Part shown: in pieces, positions 1 through 8,061 of the stretch
How positions within the stretch are numbered: the stretch's first letter is position 1
Layout: the number at the start of each line of letters is the position of its first letter
Assembly: GCF_000226565.1 (NCBI RefSeq)
Contig: NC_016041.1
Span: 1,426,001-1,490,000 of the forward strand
DNA length: 64,000 bases
Direction of reading: 5' to 3'
Source of the DNA: Glaciecola nitratireducens FR1064
GTDB lineage: Bacteria > Pseudomonadota > Gammaproteobacteria > Enterobacterales > Alteromonadaceae
Program-made: the position numbers and the translations under genes
The notes under the pieces: model-generated
Database searches by the model: none
What the model saw: the letters and a program-made list of their open reading frames with translations, nothing else
Told to the model about the DNA's origin: nothing

Positions 1-2786
1 GTTGTCAGAAAGGCTACTTGTAGATAAATATCGTTTGGTAGATTGAAGATAAAGGCGGCCACAACAGCACCTAATATACCGAGTGGCACAACAAGCAGGA
101 CTGAAATCGGTACAGACCAACTTTCGTAAAGAGCAGCTAAGCACAAAAATACGACTAAAATTGAAATAAGATACAGCTGACCAGATTGCGAACCAGCTTC
201 TTTTTCTTCATAAGATAAACCTGCCCAATCAACCCCAAAGCCACCGGGGAGCTGACTTACCATATTTTCCATTTCCGTCAAAGCCTCTCCTGACGATACG
301 CCCTGCGCTGGATTACCTTGAATGTTGACCGAAGCAATGCCGTTGAAACGCTCTAATTTTGGCGAACCATATGTCCACTGGGTGGTAGCAAACGCGCTGA
401 ATGCTACCATTTCACCACTATTATTGCGCACGTACCATTTTTCCAAATCTTCAGGAACCATTCTGTGCGGCGCGTCAGCCTGCATATATACGCGTTTAAT
501 GCGACCATTATCAATGAAGTCGTTAACATAGCTTGAGCCCCATGCAATTTGCAGTGCGCTGTTTATGTCGCTTAATGGAATACCGAGCGCAGAGGCTTTT
601 TCACTATCGATATCAATTTTGAACTGAGCTACGTCGGCTAATCCATTTGGACGAACGCCGGCAAGTTTTGGATTTTGTGCAGCCATGCCGAGTAGCTGAT
701 TTCGAGCGTTCATTAAGGCTTTGTGACCTGCTCCAGTTCTATCAACAAGTTGCATATTGAACCCTGTGGCATTGCCAAGCTCTTGAATAGGAGGCGGCAG
801 GATAGGGAACGCAGTAGCATCTTGAATTTGAGAGAACGCGCCATAGGCTTTATTCACGATAGCAAAGGCACTGTTCGACTCATCTCTTTCGTCCCAGTCA
901 ACTAAGTGAACAAAGCCCATCGCGGCATTTTGCGCTTGACCAGCAAAACTAAACCCAACAACGGTAAATAAGTCAGATGTAACGTCACCATGAGTGTCTA
1001 AAAAGAAATCTTCAGCTTGTTTAACTGACTCCAGCGTTCGTTGCGCAGTTGAACCGGGAGGTGTACTCAGCAGCATTAAAATGCTGCCTTGGTCTTCATT
1101 CGGTAAGAATGAGGTAGGCAAGCGCAAAAATATGATGACCATGACGCCAACCAATGCAGCATATACAACTAGGTAGCGTTTTACGCGCTTTGCTATGTGT
1201 GTTGTTGCGCGCTCATAGCCGTCTCTGCCTTTATTAAAGTTGCGATTGAACCAGCCAATGAAGCCTTTGCTCCTATCTTTTGTCGGATCATGTGGTTTTA
1301 GCAAGGTCGCACATAAAGAGGGAGAAAGGATAATGGCGACTAGAACCGAAAAGCCCATAGCCGATACAATAGTAATTGAAAATTGTCGATAAATAGCGCC
1401 GGCGGAACCACTAAAGAAAGCCATTGGAATAAATACAGTGGACAGCACTGCCGCAATTCCAACAAGCGCGCCGGTGATTTGTGTCATCGACTTTTTAGTA
1501 GCTTCTTTTGGCGACAGGCCTTCCTCAACCATGATGCGCTCAACGTTTTCAACGACAACAATCGCATCGTCTACCAACAAGCCAATTGCCAATACCATTG
1601 CAAACATCGTGAGTACATTAATACTGAAACCAAAGGCGTAAAGCACGCCAAATGTGCCAAGTAAGACCACCGGAACGGCTATAGTCGGGATTAGTGTGGC
1701 TCGCCAATTTTGTAAAAATAGCAGCATGACCAAGAATACCAGTACAACGGCTTCGATTAGGGTTTGTACCACTGATTTAATAGAAAGTTCGATGAAAGGG
1801 GACGAATCCAGTGGATATACCACTTGAACACCATCAGGCAAAGTCGATTTTAATTCATCGACTCTGGCCTTTACTCTTTCAATAGTATCAAGCGCGTTTG
1901 CGCCTGTTGCCAAACTAACGGCCATACCGGACGCTGGTCTGCGCTTATAGCGCACGACAACATCGTATGACTCTGCGCCGAGTTCGATTCGAGCAACATC
2001 GCGTACTCTCACTTGTGACCCGTCAGTGTTTACTCTAAGCACGATCCTTTCAAAGTCTTCTACGGTTTTTAGTCGGGACTGTGCCTGTATCGTTGCATTA
2101 ATCTGTTGTCCGTCTATTGCTGGCATACCGCCAAGCTGTCCCGCAGATACGTCTGTGTTTTGGACTGTGACGGCGTTACGCACATCAACCGGCGTCAGAT
2201 TGAAGCTATATAATTTTGCTGGGTCTAGCCAAATCCGCATTGAGCGCTGTGAACCGAAAACTCGCACATTTCCAACGCCATCAATTCTAGAGATAGGATC
2301 GCGAAATTGAGAAACTAACATGTCACTCAAGTCGAACTGACTGATGTCTTCATTATCGGAATAAAATCCAACAACGAGAGCAAAGGACGAATTTGACTTA
2401 TTTACCGTTACGCCCTGTTGCTGAACTTGCTGTGGCAGCAAGGAAATAATTCCTTGTACCTTATTCTGAGTCTGCACCTGTGCGATGTCTGGATCTGTGC
2501 CAGGAGCAAAGCTTAAGGTAATGGTCATTGAATTGTTTGCACTGCTAGCTGAGAAATAGCTCAAATTGTCAATTCCGGACAAACTTTGTTCAATGACTTG
2601 AGTTACTGAGTTTTCAACGGTTTCTGCTGAAGCACCAGGATAAGCTGCGGTAATTGAAACTGTTGGTGGCGCTACCTTAGGATATTGCTCTATGGGCAGA
2701 GAAGAGATTGCAAGCACGCCGGTGAGCATCGTGATGATGGCGAGTACCCAAGCGAAAACGGGTCGATCGATGAAAAAGCCAGCCAT
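1..2786 (-). CDS. acrB: RND multidrug efflux transporter, AcrB/HAE1 type (partial, C-terminus cut by window edge)
   Basis: Inner-membrane proton-driven drug pump subunit that works as a trimer with a periplasmic adaptor and a TolC-like channel. About 928 residues are visible, of the roughly 1030-1050 usual for the family; the last TM helices lie outside the window. The N-terminus MAGFFIDRPVFAWVLAIITM is the classic first TM helix of HAE1 pumps. The TM4 motif GLLVDDAIVVVENVER carries the two proton-relay aspartates. The start at 2786 is set by an AGGAAGG ribosome site just upstream. It follows the adaptor gene (2879-4003) on the same strand by 92 bp, so the two form one operon, probably repressed by the divergent TetR regulator. 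The symbol is by family; the exact substrate range cannot be read from sequence. Confidence 0.95.
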   Translation of the reverse strand, partial: MAGFFIDRPVFAWVLAIITMLTGVLAISSLPIEQYPKVAPPTVSITAAYPGASAETVENSVTQVIEQSLSGIDNLSYFSASSANNSMTITLSFAPGTDPDIAQVQTQNKVQGIISLLPQQVQQQGVTVNKSNSSFALVVGFYSDNEDISQFDLSDMLVSQFRDPISRIDGVGNVRVFGSQRSMRIWLDPAKLYSFNLTPVDVRNAVTVQNTDVSAGQLGGMPAIDGQQINATIQAQSRLKTVEDFERIVLRVNTDGSQVRVRDVARIELGAESYDVVVRYKRRPASGMAVSLATGANALDTIERVKARVDELKSTLPDGVQVVYPLDSSPFIELSIKSVVQTLIEAVVLVFLVMLLFLQNWRATLIPTIAVPVVLLGTFGVLYAFGFSINVLTMFAMVLAIGLLVDDAIVVVENVERIMVEEGLSPKEATKKSMTQITGALVGIAAVLSTVFIPMAFFSGSAGAIYRQFSITIVSAMGFSVLVAIILSPSLCATLLKPHDPTKDRSKGFIGWFNRNFNKGRDGYERATTHIAKRVKRYLVVYAALVGVMVIIFLRLPTSFLPNEDQGSILMLLSTPPGSTAQRTLESVKQAEDFFLDTHGDVTSDLFTVVGFSFAGQAQNAAMGFVHLVDWDERDESNSAFAIVNKAYGAFSQIQDATAFPILPPPIQELGNATGFNMQLVDRTGAGHKALMNARNQLLGMAAQNPKLAGVRPNGLADVAQFKIDIDSEKASALGIPLSDINSALQIAWGSSYVNDFIDNGRIKRVYMQADAPHRMVPEDLEKWYVRNNSGEMVAFSAFATTQWTYGSPKLERFNGIASVNIQGNPAQGVSSGEALTEMENMVSQLPGGFGVDWAGLSYEEKEAGSQSGQLYLISILVVFLCLAALYESWSVPISVLLVVPLGILGAVVAAFIFNLPNDIYLQVAFLT

Positions 2787-2878
2787 AAATATTGCCTTCC
2801 TAAATGTGTTTCTTAAATTAAAATATAAAAATCAACCCAAGCGTAACTAATAGCTGTCGGTGTTGCTAAAGTGCGTTT

Positions 2879-4003
2879 CTAGTTTGTTACCCAAGGCACC
2901 GCGTTTACCGTTGCACCCGGTTTAACTTTTTGATATCCCGTAACAATCAGTTGTTCGCCTGAATCCAAATTGCCAGTAACAACATAGTCCGAACCAATCG
3001 ATTTAATAGGATTTATTTTTTTCGCAATAACTTGATTGTTGGCATCGACTAAATAAATTGTCAGGCTACCGTCAGCTTGGCGCATCGTGGCGCGCTGTGG
3101 CACCAAAACGGCATCTTTTGAACCTACATGAACCCTTGCTTTCACAAATAAACCAGGCAGTAATATGCCATCTGGATTTGGCATAATTGCGCGCAACGTG
3201 ATTGCGCCAGTGCTCTGATCGATAGTGACTTCTGAAAACTTAAGCTGACCTTGTTGTGAATACAACTCGTTGCTAGTTTCGTTAACTAACAGCGATACCG
3301 GTAAGGCTTGTTTTTGTTGCATCTCACGACGTAACTCTAAAATTGCAGCACCAGACTCCTGCATATCTACATAGATTGGATTGAGTTGAGTAATGGTAGC
3401 GAGTTGCTGTGCCTGATTACCGGTAACTAATGCGCCTTCAGTGATATATGAGCGACTTATTTGCCCGTCAATGGGGGCATATACTTTGGTGTAATCTACG
3501 TTTACCTTGGCAACGGTCACTTTAGCTTCAGCAACACTAATGTTTGCATTAGCTTGAGCATTTTGGGCAATCACGTCGTCGTACTCTTGTTTACTTACCG
3601 CATTTCTCGATACTAAATCTTTATAACGTGCTGCTTTTGCCTGCATGGTTTTTTGATTTGCAAGTGCGCTTTTAACATCAGCATGCGCGCTATTTAACTG
3701 CGCTCTGTACCTCGCATCATCAATTTGATAAAGCTGCTGACCTTGTTTAACTTGCGCACCTTCTTCAAAGAATCGCTTGGTAATAACGCCATCAACTTGC
3801 GGGCGAACTTGCGATTGTTTGAAGGGGGTAACACGGCCTGGTAGATCCATTGAAATATCGACGCTCTGTTTTTCTAAAATCATAATCGAAACAGTAGGCG
3901 CAGGCTGTTGAGGCTGCCCTTGAGAGCCTGTGGTGGTATCAGAGCAGCCATAAACGGAAGCAGATAAAAATAGCACCGCTAAACAAATTCGAGTTGCGTT
4001 CAT
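2879..4003 (-). CDS. acrA: RND efflux periplasmic adaptor lipoprotein (AcrA/MexA family)
   Basis: Membrane fusion protein that couples the AcrB-like pump encoded next to it to an outer-membrane channel. The chosen start gives a 374-residue lipoprotein with a signal peptide ending in ASVYGC (lipid-modified Cys20). An in-frame start 13 codons upstream would disrupt that signal, and an AAGG ribosome site fits the internal ATG. The lipoyl half-motifs (GVITKRFFEEGAQVKQGQ and the VYAPIDGQI region) flank a coiled-coil hairpin of roughly residues 95-165 rich in Ala, Gln and Lys. A beta-barrel and membrane-proximal domain follow. It is first gene of the operon with the pump; the palindrome at 4070-4087 sits about 67 bp upstream. 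No outer-membrane channel gene is visible beside it. Confidence 0.94.
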   Translation of the reverse strand: MNATRICLAVLFLSASVYGCSDTTTGSQGQPQQPAPTVSIMILEKQSVDISMDLPGRVTPFKQSQVRPQVDGVITKRFFEEGAQVKQGQQLYQIDDARYRAQLNSAHADVKSALANQKTMQAKAARYKDLVSRNAVSKQEYDDVIAQNAQANANISVAEAKVTVAKVNVDYTKVYAPIDGQISRSYITEGALVTGNQAQQLATITQLNPIYVDMQESGAAILELRREMQQKQALPVSLLVNETSNELYSQQGQLKFSEVTIDQSTGAITLRAIMPNPDGILLPGLFVKARVHVGSKDAVLVPQRATMRQADGSLTIYLVDANNQVIAKKINPIKSIGSDYVVTGNLDSGEQLIVTGYQKVKPGATVNAVPWVTN

Positions 4004-4069
4004 ATGTAAACCTTGAAGAGAAAAGATGATTAGGCTAGACAAGCACTAATTAATTGATTATCGTAATAT

Positions 4070-4087
4070 ACATACATGAATGTATGT
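4070..4087. promoter_or_regulatory. AcrR-type operator palindrome
   Basis: ACATACAT-GA-ATGTATGT: two perfect 8-bp arms around a 2-bp centre, between the divergent acrA-like and TetR genes. It resembles the E. coli AcrR site, which is also built on TACATACAT/ATGTATGTA. Overlap with the acrAB promoter is inferred from position only. Confidence 0.85.
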
Positions 4088-4229
4088 TGTCAATTTGCTA
4101 GGCGTTTTCGGTTAAAAAAAGTTGGTACATAAATCAGTAATAAAATTAGACGACCGAAGTCGAAAAAAAACAAACTTGTCATCAGCGTAAATTGTGTTGC
4201 CATTAATATGTGCGGAGCAGTTGTAGATT

Positions 4230-4844
4230 ATGAGAAAAACAAAAGAAGATGCAGACAGTACGAAGCAATCCATTCTTGATGCTGCTGTTAAATTATTCAG
4301 TGAGCATGGCGTTGCAAAGACGTCATTAGAAAAAATTGCGAAAGCCGCCAATGTGACTAGGGGAGCGGTTTATTGGCATTTTGCAAACAAACAAGAAATT
4401 TTTGAAGCGTTACATGACCAACTGCATTCTCCTTTCATACAGATGATAACTGACGGTCTCGACGCCGATAGCTCAAATGCAATAGCGCAATTGCAAGAAG
4501 TCTGCACAGAACTACTGATTGACCTAGAGCAAAATAAAACTAAGAAAAAAATTGCCACCTTATTTTTACTGCGTTGCGATTACTCCGATGAGTTTGCGCA
4601 CAGTAAAGACCGATATAATGAGAAGAAAAAACAAAAACACATTACTTTATCGAGGTATTTTGATAAGGCAATTAAACAGGGCATTCTTCCAGCAAACACA
4701 GACTCTATGTTACTAACGATAGGTATTAGCGCCTACTTGCGAGGCATTGCAGTGGAGTATCTAGAGGACCCCGATGCATTCTCTTTGCAAGATAATGCTG
4801 CGAAACTTATTGGGATGTTTTTTGAAAGGTTGCAAACACGCTGA
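4230..4844 (+). CDS. acrR: TetR/AcrR family transcriptional repressor of the efflux operon
   Basis: A 204-residue TetR-family regulator. The N-terminal helix-turn-helix is typical: ILDAAVKLFSEHG, then TSLEKIAKAANVTRGAVYWHF around residues 15-55. The C-terminal ligand-binding half is variable but contains the AcrR-like stretch LLRCDY followed by KDRYNEKKKQ. It is divergent from the acrAB-like operon with a near-perfect palindrome in the shared promoter region, so local repression of the pump and probably of itself is the expected role. The ligand cannot be predicted. Family length (about 200-215 aa) agrees. Confidence 0.93.
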   Translation: MRKTKEDADSTKQSILDAAVKLFSEHGVAKTSLEKIAKAANVTRGAVYWHFANKQEIFEALHDQLHSPFIQMITDGLDADSSNAIAQLQEVCTELLIDLEQNKTKKKIATLFLLRCDYSDEFAHSKDRYNEKKKQKHITLSRYFDKAIKQGILPANTDSMLLTIGISAYLRGIAVEYLEDPDAFSLQDNAAKLIGMFFERLQTR

Positions 4845-4895
4845 GTGCAGCTTCTATTGCTGATGACACTATTAAAATCGACATTGCCCCGAAAA

Positions 4896-5399
4896 CTACT
4901 TTTTCTTTTTGCCCAGGTTTTGCGCTAGATATTTTTGCAACAGAGAAATAAACACGAGCTGTTCGTCTTCATCGAATACGGAGACAATTTTCTCTTGTGT
5001 CTTCACGTGTTCCACAATAACCTCATCAATCAATCTCAGCCCTTTTTTTGTTAACCCTACGTTCACGCTCCTTTTATCGTCCTTCTTTGTTTTTCTTTTA
5101 ACGAGGCCTTTTTTCTCTAATTTGTCGATTCTGGTAGTCATTGTGCCGGATGTAATGTGCATTTGCGCTAGTAACTCAGAGGGCGAAAGCGAATGGGGTG
5201 GTCCAGCTCGAAGCAATGTAGCAAGCACATCAAAACCAGCGTCAGTTAATTTATAGCTTTCGAAATTAGAACAAAGCTCGTCATTCATTTGTTTGCTGGT
5301 CAACTGTAAGCGCGCAATAAGTGCCATAGGGCCTGTATTTAAATCAGGGAGTTGCTTCGACCATTGCTGAATTTTTTTCTGAACTGGATCCATCTGCAT
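4896..5399 (-). CDS. MarR family winged-helix transcriptional regulator
   Basis: A 167-residue MarR-family protein. The winged-helix core runs from about residue 60 to 130: LSPSELLAQMHITSGTMTTRIDKLEKKGLV is the recognition region, followed by a basic wing (KRKTKKDDKRSVNVGLTKKG). The C-terminus is lysine-rich. Two in-frame ATGs two codons apart are possible starts; neither has a clear ribosome site. A palindrome TATCTT-N6-AAGATA lies about 43 bp upstream of its start, and two related copies lie at 6884-6928. This suggests autoregulation and control of the small genes at 6569 and 7116. Its ligand is unknown; family members often sense phenolics, urate or oxidants. Confidence 0.9.
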   Translation of the reverse strand: MQMDPVQKKIQQWSKQLPDLNTGPMALIARLQLTSKQMNDELCSNFESYKLTDAGFDVLATLLRAGPPHSLSPSELLAQMHITSGTMTTRIDKLEKKGLVKRKTKKDDKRSVNVGLTKKGLRLIDEVIVEHVKTQEKIVSVFDEDEQLVFISLLQKYLAQNLGKKKK

Positions 5400-5441
5400 A
5401 ATGTCTATGTGTGCTGGGAGCGGATAAAAATACTCAGAGAT

Positions 5442-5459
5442 TATCTTTGCGTCAAGATA
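5442..5459. promoter_or_regulatory. MarR-type operator, copy 1
   Basis: TATCTTTGC/GTCAAGATA. The arms form an inverted repeat of TATCTT with AAGATA (7 bp each when the flanking T and A are included). It lies upstream of the minus-strand marR gene in the 324-bp intergenic region 5400-5723. It matches two sites at 6884-6901 and 6911-6928 (shared form TATCTTGA-NN-TCAAGATA). Confidence 0.65.
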
Positions 5460-5607
5460 AACTCGATATTTACTTCGCGAACAGTTTTATGGAAATGCCG
5501 AACTCACGAGTGTCTTCGCAAAAAAGACCAGATTTAGTAACGATAAAGGGATAATTGTGAGAAAAAGTTGCGAGATAAAATGCAATGAAATAATTCTGTA
5601 ATAAAAG

Positions 5608-5625
5608 CGTCACATTTATGTCATA
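5608..5625 (+). promoter_or_regulatory. Pho-box-like direct repeat (two 11-bp units)
   Basis: GTCA cores at 5609 and 5620 are spaced exactly 11 bp in the context CGTCACATTTATGTCATA. This resembles the PhoB box, in which CTGTCAT units repeat every 11 bp. It lies 98-115 bp upstream of the barrel gene that starts at 5724 and in its orientation. A further TGTCAT lies at 5659. Other OmpR/PhoB-family response regulators also use 10-11 bp direct repeats. Confidence 0.35.
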
Positions 5626-5723
5626 ATTCACCCACAATTAAGTTATTACATAATTAATGTCATTTTCTTTTGTTTTTATTATAGATATTGGAAACTGATG
5701 TTTTTAAGCCCTAGGGAGCTAGC

Positions 5724-6458
5724 TTGAAACTCACCATTAAAAAGAAACTTTGCATAATTGGGGTTGTATTACTCAGTTATATCCCTCTTACGTTTGCAAA
5801 TATCTCAGGTATTATGGGACCTGACATTGATCCCAATGACCGAAGCTTTCAGTTCCGAACTGCTGTGTCGCTAGCCGATAACGACTCCCAACAAGATGCT
5901 TGGGCCTATAGAGTTCACTATCAGCACGCTTTTAATGATACTTTTCGCGGGCGAGTCGTAATGCAGTATCGTGATAAAGGAACTTTTGAATACGATTTTT
6001 TCAGAACTGAATTACTGTATAACTTCAAAAAACGAGCGCAGGGGGAAATTTGGTCCAGCGCTTTCCGTTTCGATTTGAGAACTCGCCGTGCTAGTCGTCC
6101 CGAGGAGTTTGCGGTGAATTGGGGCAACCAATGGTCATTATCGGACGGCTATAGAGTGCGAACCACTCTAATACTCGGCCAGCAATTGGGCGGAAGTCGT
6201 GATTCGAATGATTTATCCGTACAAACGCGCGCAAGCTTTAGCCGTAAACTGGACAACGGCACAAGAGTAGGACTGCAAATGCTTAATCAACACGGTGAGT
6301 TAGGTGATTTCGGCTCAATAGACAAGCAAGGTATCTATATTGGACCATCAGTAAGCGGCAAGATAGGGGACTATGTGTATGAGTTGAGGTATTTGAACGG
6401 TGTGAGCGACGGCGCGCCTGACAATAACTTCTTCTTCAGGATTACAGCTAGACTATAA
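5724..6458 (+). CDS. Predicted outer-membrane beta-barrel protein of unknown function
   Basis: A 244-residue exported protein that I do not recognise as a named family. It starts at TTG, chosen because AGGGAGCT lies just upstream and the signal peptide (positively charged n-region, hydrophobic core, cleavage after TFA at residue 25) begins there. The mature part alternates polar and aromatic/hydrophobic residues in short strands separated by charged turns. Examples are FRGRVVMQYRDKGTFEYDF and YELRYLNGV, and the protein ends FFFRITARL. This fits an 8-12 stranded barrel. It stands alone; a long hairpin at 6509-6541 separates it from the convergent small gene at 6569. The repeat at 5608-5625 may mean response-regulator control. 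Confidence 0.7.
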   Translation: MKLTIKKKLCIIGVVLLSYIPLTFANISGIMGPDIDPNDRSFQFRTAVSLADNDSQQDAWAYRVHYQHAFNDTFRGRVVMQYRDKGTFEYDFFRTELLYNFKKRAQGEIWSSAFRFDLRTRRASRPEEFAVNWGNQWSLSDGYRVRTTLILGQQLGGSRDSNDLSVQTRASFSRKLDNGTRVGLQMLNQHGELGDFGSIDKQGIYIGPSVSGKIGDYVYELRYLNGVSDGAPDNNFFFRITARL

Positions 6459-6508
6459 ATCATTGAAACACGTTTCTTCACACTACATTTGGCATAAATA
6501 AGCATATC

Positions 6509-6541
6509 ACGGTGACAAGCATGCTTATGCTATGTCACCGT
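6509..6541. terminator. Long hairpin between convergent genes (terminator-like, no U-tract)
   Basis: ACGGTGACA (6509-6517) pairs with TGTCACCGT (6533-6541), and inside them AGCAT pairs with ATGCT around a GCTT loop, with one bulged base. The result is a stem of about 14 bp. It lies between the stop of the barrel gene and the stop of the minus-strand small gene at 6569, which fits a bidirectional terminator. No run of T follows on either strand, so factor-independent termination is uncertain. Confidence 0.5.
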
Positions 6542-6568
6542 TGGTTGCGTTAGTTTTGATCTGCGCAA

Positions 6569-6748
6569 TCAAGCTGATTTTCTAGTCGATTGATCGTCTC
6601 GACCTCTTTTTTTCTCTTCTTCCAGCTTTTTGTATTTCACAATATCTGCGCCGAGTATACGTTCAACTGTTTTTCTTCCTAACATTGCAACGGGAGAGTA
6701 AGGGTACTTTCGTTTAAAAAACTTCTTAAATGCTTTTGTGATTATCAT
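6569..6748 (-). CDS. Small basic protein, KYPY/LGRKTVER family, copy 1
   Basis: A 59-residue protein with no family I recognise. The start ATG at 6748 was preferred over one 11 codons upstream because AAGGGGAGG lies just before it. The N-terminal core FFKRKYPYSPVAMLGRKTVERIL is nearly the same as the core of the 101-residue protein at 23913 (FFKKKYPYAPIAYLGRKTVERTL). After the core both continue with a charged helix (KYKKLEEEKKRG here). The end is basic and polar. There is no signal peptide or TM segment, although the first 15 residues are amphipathic or hydrophobic. Two MarR-type palindromes lie 136-180 bp upstream. That two diverged loci keep the same core supports it being a real gene. Confidence 0.75.
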   Translation of the reverse strand: MIITKAFKKFFKRKYPYSPVAMLGRKTVERILGADIVKYKKLEEEKKRGRDDQSTRKSA

Positions 6749-6883
6749 AATAATATTTGCCTCCCCTTGGAGTGAGTTCAACTTTAAAAGACACGTCGTG
6801 CATTAAACAGATAATGCTACCTGTGTCAGGCTCTTTGCCTTAAAATCTGTTAGTAAATGAATAAAAATCTGACGAATTATATT

Positions 6884-6901
6884 TACCTTGATGTCAAGAT
6901 A
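6884..6901. promoter_or_regulatory. MarR-type operator, copy 2
   Basis: TACCTTGAT/GTCAAGATA, an 18-bp imperfect palindrome with one arm mismatch. It lies in the 367-bp intergenic region 6749-7115, between the divergent small genes at 6748 (minus) and 7116 (plus), and matches the copy in front of marR. Nothing else gene-like was seen in this intergenic region. Confidence 0.6.
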
Positions 6902-6910
6902 GTGCAAAAG

Positions 6911-6928
6911 TATCTTGAGGTCAAAGTA
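6911..6928. promoter_or_regulatory. MarR-type operator, copy 3
   Basis: TATCTTGAG/GTCAAAGTA, an 18-bp imperfect palindrome 27 bp (start to start) after copy 2. Its left arm is the consensus TATCTTGA. The tandem arrangement suggests cooperative binding by the nearby MarR protein. Confidence 0.58.
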
Positions 6929-7115
6929 TTTTTTAATTTAATTTTGATTTATAGGAATAACTGATCAGTGACGTGTTTGTATTTGATGTGTAGCGACTAA
7001 ATAGTTTGCAATATTTAAGGAGTCAATTGGTCAAGGATACTTTAATTTTAGAGTTTCCCTTGAATAAATAGTAAATGACTATATATTTTCTATAAGAGTC
7101 GAGTGGATGTAATCA

Positions 7116-7412
7116 ATGTTAAGAGCATTTCTCAGTGTAGTATTGATATTTGCGGCAAACGTCGCTTTCGCAAGCGATCAGTTTGAGCAATATGATAAGA
7201 AAGCATCAAGCGTTCTATGCTACACCGATTCTGAAACAGCATGTGGTCAAGATATCAATGACTTTGAACTGGACTTAGCGCCCTCGTCTATTCAAGTAAG
7301 CGCAATTAATGCTGGCAATAACTCGCATCGTTCGCATGACGAGTTCAATATTAAATCATATTCGGCTTTTTTCTCGATTAGAGCTCCCCCAAATCATTAC
7401 TCATATTATTAA
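7116..7412 (+). CDS. Small secreted protein of unknown function
   Basis: A 98-residue protein with a clear signal peptide (MLRAFLSVVLIFAANVAFA, cleavage after residue 19). The mature part of about 79 residues is acidic and polar with two cysteines (in SVLCYTD and ETACGQD, eight residues apart) that could form a disulfide. The C-terminus is rich in Ser, His and Tyr and ends HYSYY. No family recognised. The start has only a weak GAGTGGA ribosome site. It lies 88 bp upstream of the CBS-domain gene and downstream of the two MarR-type palindromes, so it may be the first gene of a short operon. Confidence 0.6.
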   Translation: MLRAFLSVVLIFAANVAFASDQFEQYDKKASSVLCYTDSETACGQDINDFELDLAPSSIQVSAINAGNNSHRSHDEFNIKSYSAFFSIRAPPNHYSYY

Positions 7413-7500
7413 TATTTAAAAATTGATTGATATTTAATGATGCATAGTACTGACCGTTAGTGGTCGTCAGCATCTACACGGTAATGAAAAGGAAAGTCTT

Positions 7501-8061
7501 ATGAAAAATTTAACACTATATAATACTGAATCTATTGATGAATTGGTTTGGCCAAACGACCAATTATCTGTTTCTAAAAACACCCCTGCGCTCAACATTT
7601 TAACTGATTTTCGTCACAATTTACCCCGAGTCATTGGTGCAAACGTCAAGGCTATTGATGTAGAAGCGATGATGAAACTTGCACATGTGAAGATGAAGTT
7701 GGTTGTCGACACCAACAATAAGTTCGTTGGTTTCATTACACTGACTGACATATCTGAAGAAAATCTTTTAAAAAAAGTAAACAAAAGCACGAGTCGTGGT
7801 GAGCTTTTAGTAAGCGATTTTATGCATCCGAGGGAAAGTTTGAAATGCTTTGACTATACTGAACTTACTAATGCAACGGTAAGTGACGTTTTGGAAACAC
7901 AAAAAAATAATCATCAGCAGCATTGTTTAGTGATCGATCGGGAAAAACATGAAATTAGAGGTCTTATTTCTGCACGTGATGTGGCGCGATTAATTCAGCG
8001 CTCATTTGATATTGAAGAGCACCTCTCGTTTAAAGCCTTGTTCAAAGAATTGGAGGTATAA
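7501..8061 (+). CDS. CBS-domain-pair protein
   Basis: A 186-residue cytoplasmic protein. Residues from about 45 to 100 (MKLAHVKMKLVVDTNNKFVGFITLTDI) and from about 112 to 172 (SDFMHPRESL, then HCLVIDREKHEIRGLISARDVARLIQ) look like two CBS motifs. CBS pairs generally bind adenine nucleotides and regulate a partner. No other domain is visible, so this is a stand-alone sensor. AAAGGAAAG precedes the ATG. Its stop is immediately followed by the ATG of the periplasmic protein at 8062, so the two are translationally linked, but no direct functional link is evident. Confidence 0.82.
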   Translation: MKNLTLYNTESIDELVWPNDQLSVSKNTPALNILTDFRHNLPRVIGANVKAIDVEAMMKLAHVKMKLVVDTNNKFVGFITLTDISEENLLKKVNKSTSRGELLVSDFMHPRESLKCFDYTELTNATVSDVLETQKNNHQQHCLVIDREKHEIRGLISARDVARLIQRSFDIEEHLSFKALFKELEV

